DNA of 37,002 nucleotides from Phycisphaerales bacterium (GTDB lineage Bacteria > Planctomycetota > Phycisphaerae > UBA1845 > Fen-1342). The notes beneath the pieces are model-generated. The model did not search any database, was not told the DNA's origin, and saw nothing but the letters and a program-made list of their open reading frames with translations. Both the position numbers and the translations under genes were made by a program. Shown one piece after another: positions 7,794 to 15,662 of this stretch (position 1 is its first letter; each line of letters begins with the position of its first letter). The DNA lies in assembly GCA_022839625.1 (NCBI GenBank), contig JALHJL010000040.1, forward strand, positions 1-37,002, written 5' to 3'.

Positions 7794-8948
7794 TCAGCCC
7801 AGGTCGCGCACGGCGCCCGAATAGAACTCGTAGGCCGCGCGCACTTCGCGCAGCGTGTCCCCGGCGAACTTGTCGAGCCAGGCCCGCGCAATCTCAAACG
7901 CCACGACGTTTTCCGCTACGACGCTCGCCGCCGGCACCGCGCATATGTCGCTGCGCTCATGATCGCTCCGCTCGGGCCGGCGCGTCTTGAGGTTCACGCT
8001 GTCCATCCCCTGGGACAGCGTCGCGATGGGCTTCATCGCCGCCCGAACGACGATCGGCATGCCGTTGCTCATCCCCCCTTCCAGTCCCCCGGCGCGGTTC
8101 GTCCGCCGCACGAAGCCGAACGTTGCCGTCGCGCGCTCGGCCGGCTCGAAGTACAGGGCGTCGTGCACCTGGCTCCCTCGACGCCGGGCCGCTTCGAAGC
8201 CCAGTCCGATCTCCACTCCCTTGATCGCCTGAATCGAGCCCACGGCCTGCATCAGGCGTCCGTCGAGCTTGTCTTGCCAGCGCGCACACGTGCCGAGCCC
8301 CGGCGGCACGCCGAACACCCGCACCTCGATCACACCCCCTACCGTGTCCTTGGTCTGCCTGGCGTCCCGAATCGCGGCGGTCAGTGCGTCCACCGCAGTC
8401 GGATCCGGCGCATACAGGTCGTTCGCATCGCGCGCTGCTCGCAGCTCATCCGCGGTTGCCGTCTCCGGGACCTCGGCGCGCGCGCCGCCGATCTCGACGA
8501 CGAACCCGACACAAGTAATGCCGAACTCGCGAAGCAGGCAGCGCGCCAGTGCGCCGGCCGCCACGCGTGCGGCGGTCTCGCGGGCTGACGCGCGTTCCAA
8601 GGCGTCGCGGCAGTCCGTGGTCAGACACTTGATGCTGCCCGCGAAATCGGCGTGTCCGGGTCGCGGGCGACTGAGTTCCCCAACTTCCTCAATCCGCGCG
8701 TCGCGATTGGCGACCTGGAGCACGACCGGCGCTCCGGTGGTGCGACCCCGCCGGACCCCGCTCAGGACGTCCACGGCGTCGCGCTCGAGCTTCATACGGG
8801 CGCTGCGGCCATAACCGCCTTGCCTGCGGCGCAACTCGCCGTCGATCAGGCCCACGTCTACGCACAGCCCGGCGGGCAGTCCCTCCACCAGAGCGGTCAG
8901 CGCGCGCCCATGGGATTCGCCGGCGGTACGATACGTGAGCTCACTCAT
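7794..8948 (-). CDS. aroC: Chorismate synthase
   Basis: 384 aa. Converts 5-enolpyruvylshikimate-3-phosphate to chorismate with reduced FMN, the last common step of aromatic amino acid synthesis; cytoplasmic. Family signatures are all present: G-E-S-H-G near the N-terminus, R-R-Q-G-G-Y-G-R-S with the following R-M-K-L-E-R-D, R-P-G-H-A-D-F-A-G-S, R-A-S-A-R-E-T-A-A-R-V, and near the C-terminus G-G-L-E-G-G-M-S-N-G-M-P. Length is normal for the family. The start at 8948 is set by homology (M-S-E-L-T-Y-R-T-A-G-E-S-H-G); a GTG 30 nt upstream is possible, and neither has a strong ribosome site. It stands alone, convergent with the MFS gene, with no other aro genes in the window. Confidence 0.95.
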   Translation of the reverse strand: MSELTYRTAGESHGRALTALVEGLPAGLCVDVGLIDGELRRRQGGYGRSARMKLERDAVDVLSGVRRGRTTGAPVVLQVANRDARIEEVGELSRPRPGHADFAGSIKCLTTDCRDALERASARETAARVAAGALARCLLREFGITCVGFVVEIGGARAEVPETATADELRAARDANDLYAPDPTAVDALTAAIRDARQTKDTVGGVIEVRVFGVPPGLGTCARWQDKLDGRLMQAVGSIQAIKGVEIGLGFEAARRRGSQVHDALYFEPAERATATFGFVRRTNRAGGLEGGMSNGMPIVVRAAMKPIATLSQGMDSVNLKTRRPERSDHERSDICAVPAASVVAENVVAFEIARAWLDKFAGDTLREVRAAYEFYSGAVRDLG

Positions 8949-9313
8949 CGCTTTCGCGGGCGCATCGTATACGGGCACCGGTGCCGGCGGAACCCGGCGA
9001 AGCCGCGCGGCGGCCCGCAGCCGAAAACAAATGTTGTGCCAGACGCCCTGGGCTGATAGGATACCAGTGTGCCGCCCGCGGGCACCGGAGCGGTAGTCCT
9101 GGCAGCGACGGGCGCGGGCCCGTCGCGTTGCGACTGAGAATCAGGCTGCGTGACTCGGCTGGGAAGGAGCACCGAACCAGCAAGGGTGGGGACGTGCCTG
9201 TTTTCCAATTCCATACCGGCAGGTTATCGGAACTTCGTGTGCCGCGATGAATGCAGGGCTTGTGGCCGATTGCATTGGCGGGGTAGTCGCAGTGTTGCTG
9301 ACCAAGGAGAAGC
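8949..9313 (+). promoter_or_regulatory. Promoter candidate and long leader of the subtilase gene
   Basis: No gene is seen here. TTGTGC (9034-9039) and TAGGAT (9057-9062) are separated by 17 bp and could be a promoter. That would give a leader of ~245 nt before the ATG. The leader contains several small self-complementary stretches, for example GCTGG/CCAGC around 9160-9182, but I cannot match it to a known riboswitch. A ribosome site AAGGAG lies at 9304-9309, 4 nt before the first of two ATGs (9314 and 9317). Confidence 0.35.
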
Positions 9314-11845
9314 ATGATGTACAGACGTTGCGTGGTGTGCGGGTGGGCCGTGCTCGTGAGCAGCACGGCGTGGGCGCTTGCCGGGACAATTGACCCCGGC
9401 TTGGAGGACATTCTGGCCGTCAAGCGGGCGGACGAGGCCGTCTCGACCCTGGTGTACCTGAAGGACCGCGTCAATCTGGACGTGCTGTCGTCGCAGCTCG
9501 ATCGCGAGCGCGCGTCGTTTGCGCGCCGGCACGAGACCGTCGTCCGTGCGTTGCAGGACAAGGCCAGCGCCACGCAGGGTCGCCTGCTCCAAGACCTGGA
9601 CGCGCTGTTCCTCTCCGCACGCGCGGAGTACTACGAGTCTTTCTGGGTGGCGAACGTACTGCGGGTAGACGCGCCCGCCGCTACGATCCGCGAGCTGGCT
9701 GAGCACCCCGACGTGGACATCATCTATTACAACTACGACATCGAGCTGGTTCGGCCCGTCGGCGATCAGCCCGCCGCGGCGGAAGCCAATGCCAACGACG
9801 CGGGCCAGCGGACACCGGAGATCGGCTTGGTGGCCATCCGGGCACCCGAGGTCTGGGCGCTGGGATACACGGGCGAAGGCATGCTCACCGCGACGCTCGA
9901 CACCGGTGTCGACGGCAACCACCCGGCGCTGGCCAGCCGCTGGCGCGGGCTCGACCCCCAGTACCAAGGCCACCCGCAGTGGGCTTGGTTCGACCCCGTG
10001 ACGAACACTACCTTCCCCACCTCTTTCGGCTCTCACGGTACGCACACGATGGGGACCGTTTGCGGCGGCGCACCCGGCGACCAGATCGGCGTCGCACCGG
10101 GCGCGAAGTGGATTCACGCCGCGGTCATCGACCGCGTGAGCATCCCGCAGACCGTGGCCGATGCTTGCGCCGCGTTTCAGTGGCTGATTGACCCGGACGG
10201 CAACCCGTCCACGAGCTTTGACGTGCCGCACGTATGCTCCAACTCCTGGGGCGTGACCACCTACCACGGCTATCCCCCCTGCGACCAGACGTTCTGGAGC
10301 TTCATCGACGCCAACGAGGCCGCCGGCATCGTGCAGCTCTTCAGCGCCGGCAATGAGGGACCGGGCGCATCGACCCACCGGCGGCCGGCCGACCGGGCGA
10401 CCACCGATTACAATACGCTCTCCGTCGGAGCGGTGGACGCCAACAGCTCCTCCTGGCCCATCGCCAGCTTCTCATCCCGCGGGCCCAGCAACTGCACGCC
10501 GGACGGGAGCCAGGCGATAAAACCCGAAATCGCCGCGCCCGGCGTAGACGTGCGTTCCTCGGTCCCCGGCGGCGGCTATCAGCAATGGGGCTGGAGCGGC
10601 ACCTCGATGGCGTCGCCGCACGTGAACGGCGTGCTCGTGCTGATGCGGCAGGCCTGCCCCGATATGCCGGTCGATCAGCTCAAGCAGATTCTGTTCGACA
10701 CGGCCTACGACCTGGGGACGGCCGGCAACGATAACTCGTACGGTTGGGGCATGGTCGACGCCTACGAGGCGGTGATGATGACCCTCGACCAGTGCGTTCC
10801 CCACCCGCCGACGGCCTTCGGCGCCCACCACACGACGAACGTCAACACCGGCCTGACGATCACGCTGACCGCGGACGACGACGGCAAGCCCGACCCGCCG
10901 GCGGCGTTGACCTATGTCATCGTATCGCTCCCCGCCTACGGGCATCTCGCCGACGCGAACACGGCGACGGCCATTCTCAGCGTGCCCTACACGTTGTCCG
11001 GCCACGGCAGCCAGGTCTACTATCAACCGAACGCCTACTTCGTCGGCGAGGACAACTTCGGGTTCGTCGCAAACGACGGAGGCACGCCGCCGGAAGGAGG
11101 TGACTCGAACGTCGCCAACATCCGGATCACCATCCAAGGTGTGCCGGAGCTGGTCTACAGCTTCCCGCTCGACACCGACCCCGGCTGGACGACCCAGGGA
11201 CTCTGGGCCTTTGGCCAGCCCACCGGCGGCGGCTCCCACGGCCTGGATCCGGTCAGCGGCTACACGGGCAACTTCGTCTACGGGTACAACTTGTTCGGCG
11301 ACTACTCGAACAACATGCCGGCCTACTACCTGACCACGACGCCGATCGATTGCAGCCGCGTCGGCGGCGCGCAGCTTCGCTTCTACCGCTGGTTGGGAGT
11401 CGAGGCCTTCGACATGGCCAGCGTCGAGGTTTCCAACAACGGCACCAACTGGGTAAGCCTGTGGCAAAGCTACGGCTCCAACGTGAACGAGACGTCCTGG
11501 ACGCTCCGAACGTACAACATCGCCACTATCGTCGACGGCCAGCCCACCGTCTACATCCGCTGGGGCATGGGGCCGTCCGACCATTCGGTCACCTATCCCG
11601 GCTGGAACATCGACGACATCCAAATCTGGGGCCTCGCGACTCCGGAGTGGGTCCTCGGCGACCTGAATTGCGACGGCGTGGCCGACTTCGGCGACATCAA
11701 CGCATTCGTCCTGCGGCTCAGCAACCCACTGACCTACTGGACGACGTTCCCGGGCTGTGCGGACAGCAACGGTGACATCAACGGCGACGGCGTGGTCAAC
11801 TTCAGCGACATCAACCCGTTCGTCGCGCTCCTCGCCGGTTCGTAA
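9314..11845 (+). CDS. Secreted subtilisin-like serine protease (S8) with dockerin-like tag
   Basis: 843 aa. A signal peptide (residues ~1-23) is followed by an I9-like propeptide region (~35-145) and an S8 catalytic domain (~165-485). The triad is visible: Asp196 in T-L-D-T-G, His241 in G-S-H-G-T-H-T, Ser431 in G-T-S-M-A-S-P-H, and the oxyanion Asn347 in S-A-G-N-E-G. Then come a cadherin/Ig-like module (~500-610) with Y-Q-P-N-A-Y-F-V-G-E-D-N-F-G-F, a beta-sandwich region (~615-770), and a C-terminal dockerin-like pair of calcium loops (D-L-N-C-D-G-V-A-D-F-G-D-I-N and D-I-N-G-D-G-V-V-N-F-S-D-I-N). It is expected to be an exported, autoprocessed protease anchored or sorted by its tag. Either of two adjacent ATGs may start it. 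The gene ends in a clear terminator. Confidence 0.9.
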   Translation: MMYRRCVVCGWAVLVSSTAWALAGTIDPGLEDILAVKRADEAVSTLVYLKDRVNLDVLSSQLDRERASFARRHETVVRALQDKASATQGRLLQDLDALFLSARAEYYESFWVANVLRVDAPAATIRELAEHPDVDIIYYNYDIELVRPVGDQPAAAEANANDAGQRTPEIGLVAIRAPEVWALGYTGEGMLTATLDTGVDGNHPALASRWRGLDPQYQGHPQWAWFDPVTNTTFPTSFGSHGTHTMGTVCGGAPGDQIGVAPGAKWIHAAVIDRVSIPQTVADACAAFQWLIDPDGNPSTSFDVPHVCSNSWGVTTYHGYPPCDQTFWSFIDANEAAGIVQLFSAGNEGPGASTHRRPADRATTDYNTLSVGAVDANSSSWPIASFSSRGPSNCTPDGSQAIKPEIAAPGVDVRSSVPGGGYQQWGWSGTSMASPHVNGVLVLMRQACPDMPVDQLKQILFDTAYDLGTAGNDNSYGWGMVDAYEAVMMTLDQCVPHPPTAFGAHHTTNVNTGLTITLTADDDGKPDPPAALTYVIVSLPAYGHLADANTATAILSVPYTLSGHGSQVYYQPNAYFVGEDNFGFVANDGGTPPEGGDSNVANIRITIQGVPELVYSFPLDTDPGWTTQGLWAFGQPTGGGSHGLDPVSGYTGNFVYGYNLFGDYSNNMPAYYLTTTPIDCSRVGGAQLRFYRWLGVEAFDMASVEVSNNGTNWVSLWQSYGSNVNETSWTLRTYNIATIVDGQPTVYIRWGMGPSDHSVTYPGWNIDDIQIWGLATPEWVLGDLNCDGVADFGDINAFVLRLSNPLTYWTTFPGCADSNGDINGDGVVNFSDINPFVALLAGS

Positions 11846-11913
11846 GACGCCGCGCCTGGCCGGCCTCGTCCTCGGATGAGGCCCGCCGAAAGCACGCTCC
11901 CGACAATCTCGAA

Positions 11914-11950
11914 AGCCGCGGCTGGCAGCCGGCCGCGGCTTTTTCTTCTC
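11914..11950 (+). terminator. Rho-independent terminator after the subtilase
   Basis: A perfect 9-bp stem, AGCCGCGGC / GCCGCGGCT, closes a 9-nt loop and runs straight into a T-rich tract (TTTTTCTTCTC). It lies ~70 nt after the subtilase stop, isolating that gene from the sigma factor downstream. Confidence 0.85.
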
Positions 11951-12010
11951 GCTTTCTTTCAGGAGGACGCCGCCGACCCCGCGCCGAAGTCGCCCGGCGG
12001 GCGGGCTTCC

Positions 12011-12016
12011 TATAAT
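12011..12016 (+). promoter_or_regulatory. -10 box giving a near-leaderless sigma-factor mRNA
   Basis: A perfect TATAAT ends 8 nt before the ATG at 12025, so transcription would begin within 1-3 nt of the start codon. There is no Shine-Dalgarno. A -35 element is not evident. Confidence 0.45.
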
Positions 12017-12024
12017 CGCACAGT

Positions 12025-12714
12025 ATGTCGTGCGATTCTGCCGGTGACGATCGCGGCTTGGCCGTTTGCCGAAACTGCTCGCCCGCTGAGTTCGGCGCGC
12101 TCTTCACCGCCTCGTATCGTTCGCTCCGGCTGATCGCGTTCGGCGTCGTGCAGGACTCCGCGCTGGCCGAGGACGTCATCCAGGACGCCGCGCTCATCGC
12201 GCTGACGAAGATCCAGGAGTTCCGGCCCGGCAGCAGCTTCTGTGCCTGGATGTCCCGGATCGTCCACTTCGTCGCCCGCAACCAGGCGCGCACTCGCAGC
12301 CGCCGGCGCACGCTGCCCCTGGCTCACGCCGTCGCCAAAGCCGCTCCGACCGAGGGCGGCCCGGCAACCGACGCCGCGGAGTTCCTGGCGGAGGGCCAGC
12401 TCTCGGCCGACCAGCAGCATTTCGACGACCAAATCATCGCCGCCCTGCGCCGCGCGGCCCCGACGCCGCGCACGTGCCTGCTGTTGCGCGCAGTCGAGGG
12501 TTTGGCGTATTCCGAGATCGCCCGGCGGCTCTGCATCCCGGTCGGAACGGTCATGAGTCACGTGCACCGCACACGCCGACTCCTGCGGCGGGAACTTGCC
12601 CGCTCCAGACCTGCGACACCGCCCGAGCGCGCGGACGCAGTGGACACGAAAAACACGCCGTGGCGCAGCCTCGGCTGGGAATGCCCCACCGAAGCCGCCC
12701 AAGAGCACGCCTGA
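12025..12714 (+). CDS. ECF-type RNA polymerase sigma factor
   Basis: 229 aa. Region 2 spans residues ~20-90, with A-E-D-V-I-Q-D-A-A-L-I-A-L and F-R-P-G-S-S-F-C-A-W-M, the latter matching the F-x-P-x-x-x-F-x-x-W segment common in planctomycete sigma70 proteins. Region 4 spans ~140-195, with L-L-L-R-A-V-E-G-L-A-Y-S-E-I-A-R-R-L and G-T-V-M-S-H-V-H-R-T-R-R-L-L, the helix-turn-helix for the -35 element. It recruits RNA polymerase to a specific promoter set. The linker is longer than in compact ECF factors, and there is a ~35-residue C-terminal tail. No anti-sigma gene follows; the next gene is a secreted protein 224 nt away, so regulation is unknown. Confidence 0.85.
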   Translation: MSCDSAGDDRGLAVCRNCSPAEFGALFTASYRSLRLIAFGVVQDSALAEDVIQDAALIALTKIQEFRPGSSFCAWMSRIVHFVARNQARTRSRRRTLPLAHAVAKAAPTEGGPATDAAEFLAEGQLSADQQHFDDQIIAALRRAAPTPRTCLLLRAVEGLAYSEIARRLCIPVGTVMSHVHRTRRLLRRELARSRPATPPERADAVDTKNTPWRSLGWECPTEAAQEHA

Positions 12715-12938
12715 AAAAAAACTCCTCCGCTGCAATAAACGCCCGGCCTCGGGACATCCTGACTGACAAACAGCCTGCGGGCCGTGGGCGCAGAAGACGA
12801 GAATGTGTGGCGGGCCAAGCAGCCATTGCGCCTCTTCAGGGCCTGTGGTGCGATGATAGATTGCTCTTGGCATCGGCATCGGGCCGACGAGCCTGTTCAG
12901 CACAGACAACCTGTTAAAAGTCAGGAAAGGAAGAAGAG

Positions 12939-15146
12939 ATGCAGAATCGCATTGCATGTGTGCTACGCGCCGCTTTCGCCGGCGCGATTGTGGGCGTTAC
13001 CACGCTCGTCTCCAGCGCGACCACGTGGACCGTGAACGCGAACGCCATGACCTTCGACCCCGCAAACATCACCGTGGCCCCCGGCGACACGATCCACTGG
13101 GTGCGGGTCAGCGGCGACCACACCGTGACGTCCGGCACAGGCTGCACCAACAACCTGCCCTACTTCAACGCACCGCTCAATCTCCTGAACCCGACGTTCG
13201 ATTGGGTCGTTCCCACCGGCGTCGGGCTCGTTCCCTACTACTGCGCCCCCCACTGCGCTTTCGGCATGACGGGGCTGATCACGGTCCAGTCCGGCGTCAC
13301 GCAGGATTTCATCATGACGCTGGACGGTAACCAGGAGAATCCCGTGGTCAACACTGCGGCGACCGGGAGCGGGACCGCGACCCTGGACCTGGTGACGAAC
13401 CTGCTGACCTGGAGCATCAGCTACACGGGCTTGACTCCTACCGTGGCGCACTTCCACGGCGCCGCGCTCCCCTGCGCCAACGCGGGCATCCAGATCACCC
13501 TCAACACCGCCACCAACCCCATCGTCGGATCGGCCTCGCTCACGGCCGGCCAAGCCGCCGATCTCTTGGCGGGTCGCTGGTATGTGAACATCCACACGGC
13601 GGCCAACCCCGCTGGCGAAATCCGCGGGCAGGTGATGCCGGCGCCGCTGGCCGACGCGCGGCCGGCAAACATCCCGCAAGGCGACATCCCCATTCGGCTC
13701 GTGCCGCTGGCCACCGGTCTCACCGCCCCTAATTGGGGCACGTCGGCCCCGGGCCAGGCCAACCGGATGTTCGTCACCGACCAGGACGGGATTCTCTGGG
13801 CCATCAACACGCAAACGGGCGCCAAATCCGTGTTTCTCGATGTAACCTCCCGGCTGGTGCCGCTGGGGATCTTCGGCCCGAATACATTCGACGAACGCGG
13901 CCTGCTGGGCGTCGCCTTCCACCCGGACTATGCCACCAACGGCCTGCTCTACACCTTCACGTCCGAGCCGGTGAGCGGGACGGCGGACTTCTCGACGATG
14001 CCGCCCAGCACCACTCCAAACTGCCACAGCGTCATCCTGGAATGGAATGTGCCCAACCCGACGAACCCGGCCTCGGTCGTTGACCCGAGCAGTGCCCGCG
14101 AGCTGATGCGCGTCGACAAGCCCCAGTTCAACCACAACGGCGGCGGGCTCGCCTTCGGGCCCGACGGCTACCTGTATGTTTCGTTCGGCGACGGCGGCGG
14201 GGCGGACGACCGCGACGGGCAGATGTTCATCGGTGCCCCGATGATCGGTCACGGTTGCGGCGGTAACGGACAGAACAACAACGTCATCCTGGGCAAGATC
14301 ATCCGCATCGACCCGCTCGGCAACAACTCGGCCAACGGCCAGTACGGTGTGCCGGCCAGCAATCCGTTCGTCGGCATCGGCGGCCTGGACGAGAACTGGG
14401 CGTACGGCTTCCGCAACCCGTGGCGCTTCTCCTTCGACTCGGCCACCGGCACCCTCTACTGTGCCGACGTCGGCCAGAACGACCTCGAAGAGATCAACAT
14501 CGTAATCAGCGGCGGAAACTACGGCTGGCGTGCCAAGGAAGGCGCGCTCAACTTCGTCTTCAACGGTGACCAGGCCGGGTACGTCACCGACGTTCCCATC
14601 GACGTGCCGCCCGGATTGATCGACCCGATCGATGATTACGACCACGACGACGGCACCGCGATCATCGGCGGCTTCGTCTACCGCGGCAGCAAGTTCCCGC
14701 AATTGGTGGGCAAGTACGTGTTCGGAGATTTCGCGCAAACGTTCAGCAACGACGGCCGCCTTTTCTACCTGGACACCATGACCGACACCCACGACAGCCA
14801 GGAGTTCCACCTGTACGTCAGCCCGCACGAGCTGGGCTACTCCCTGCTCGGGTTCGGCGAGGACGCCAACGGCGAGATCTACGCCCTGGTCAACAGCACG
14901 GGGACGCCGTTCGGCACAACCGGCGCCGTGCTACGGATCGCTTCCGGCGTGGGTGACCTGAATTGCGACGGCCTCGTCGACTTCGGCGACATCAACCCGT
15001 TCGTGTTGTACCTGTCGAATTTTGGCGCGTGGCAAGCCGCATACACGGATTGCCCGCCGACCAACGGCGACATCAACGGCGACGGGTTGTACCCGGACTT
15101 CGGCGACATCAACCCGTTCGTCGCGCTCCTGAGCGGCGGCGGCTAA
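12939..15146 (+). CDS. Secreted cupredoxin - CHRD - sugar dehydrogenase fusion with dockerin-like tag
   Basis: 735 aa with a Sec signal peptide (~1-27). Residues ~29-118 form a plastocyanin-like domain with type-1 copper ligands His61, Cys102, His105 and Met110 (the C-x2-H-x4-M arrangement). Residues ~123-232 are a CHRD domain (L-D-G-N-Q-E-N-P-V, A-H-F-H-G-A, G-E-I-R-G-Q-V). Residues ~250-660 are a glucose/sorbosone dehydrogenase beta-propeller, with F-N-H-N-G-G-G-L-A-F-G-P-D-G, S-F-G-D-G-G-G and G-F-R-N-P-W-R-F-S. The last ~65 residues are a dockerin-like calcium-loop pair. By family, the propeller is a PQQ-type dehydrogenase; the copper domain could accept its electrons (inference). A good ribosome site, AAGGAAG, precedes the ATG. 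Confidence 0.9.
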   Translation: MQNRIACVLRAAFAGAIVGVTTLVSSATTWTVNANAMTFDPANITVAPGDTIHWVRVSGDHTVTSGTGCTNNLPYFNAPLNLLNPTFDWVVPTGVGLVPYYCAPHCAFGMTGLITVQSGVTQDFIMTLDGNQENPVVNTAATGSGTATLDLVTNLLTWSISYTGLTPTVAHFHGAALPCANAGIQITLNTATNPIVGSASLTAGQAADLLAGRWYVNIHTAANPAGEIRGQVMPAPLADARPANIPQGDIPIRLVPLATGLTAPNWGTSAPGQANRMFVTDQDGILWAINTQTGAKSVFLDVTSRLVPLGIFGPNTFDERGLLGVAFHPDYATNGLLYTFTSEPVSGTADFSTMPPSTTPNCHSVILEWNVPNPTNPASVVDPSSARELMRVDKPQFNHNGGGLAFGPDGYLYVSFGDGGGADDRDGQMFIGAPMIGHGCGGNGQNNNVILGKIIRIDPLGNNSANGQYGVPASNPFVGIGGLDENWAYGFRNPWRFSFDSATGTLYCADVGQNDLEEINIVISGGNYGWRAKEGALNFVFNGDQAGYVTDVPIDVPPGLIDPIDDYDHDDGTAIIGGFVYRGSKFPQLVGKYVFGDFAQTFSNDGRLFYLDTMTDTHDSQEFHLYVSPHELGYSLLGFGEDANGEIYALVNSTGTPFGTTGAVLRIASGVGDLNCDGLVDFGDINPFVLYLSNFGAWQAAYTDCPPTNGDINGDGLYPDFGDINPFVALLSGGG

Positions 15147-15662
15147 GAACGCCGATCACAACCCGCGGCGCGGGCCTCCGGGCCCGCGCCGGCAGCCAGA
15201 GACGGCTGCCCCACCGCAGGTGGTGATTGGCGAAACTCAGTCACGCCGGCGGCTCGAACGCCGGCACCGGAACGCGACGCGCAAGCAAGTGCCTGAGCGG
15301 CGACTTCTGCCGCGGCGAGCTTGCGCGGCGCGTTCCGTCCGTGGTCGCCGATTCTCCGTTCTCGTCAGAACCGGCCATGCGGGATCTCCGGCCGCCCAGC
15401 GGCGACGCCGGACGACAACTGGAGCGGTTTCGCATATTCGCCGGCGGGAACCGGCGGCGGCCTGCTGCCAGCGGGGGCGGAAACACGGGCGGACGAGCCG
15501 CCCGCAGCACCCGACCGAAAGCGAAACTGTTCGGAACCGTGACCGGGCGGCGCCTCGCGTCCCAATTCGGGGTGCCGCCACACTTCAGAATGCAGGGGGG
15601 CTCTCGATAGAATATGCTGCGCCGGCGCGGAGCGGGCGGACGCCGCGGGTCGCGCGTGGGAC
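15147..15662. other. Intergenic region with three consecutive hairpins
   Basis: Just after the fusion gene come three perfect hairpins in a row: GGCGCGGGCC-tccg-GGCCCGCGCC (15167-15190), GGCAGCC-agagac-GGCTGCC (15191-15210) and CCACC-gca-GGTGG (15211-15223). No T-tract follows, so they are not a classic terminator, though they may stop transcription or protect the mRNA end. The remaining ~440 bases contain an open frame on the plus strand (15227-15610) with no recognisable domain and Arg/Gly-rich content, which I do not believe is a gene. Confidence 0.6.
15584..15613 (+). promoter_or_regulatory. Candidate promoter for the membrane protein / ABC ATPase operon
   Basis: TTCAGA (4 of 6) and TAGAAT (5 of 6) are separated by 18 bp, ending ~50 nt before the ATG at 15663. 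Confidence 0.4.

Noticed and set aside
9150..9250. Cyclic di-GMP or glycine riboswitch in the protease leader
   Set aside because: Some short words look similar, but the conserved core of GEMM (GACGCAAAGCC) and the paired glycine aptamer motifs are missing.
12963..14828. A 621-codon open frame on the minus strand
   Set aside because: Antisense shadow of the cupredoxin-dehydrogenase fusion; His/Arg/Val-rich with no domain.
15227..15610. A 127-codon open frame on the plus strand
   Set aside because: No domain, no ribosome site, Arg/Gly/Ser-rich composition typical of noncoding GC-rich DNA.
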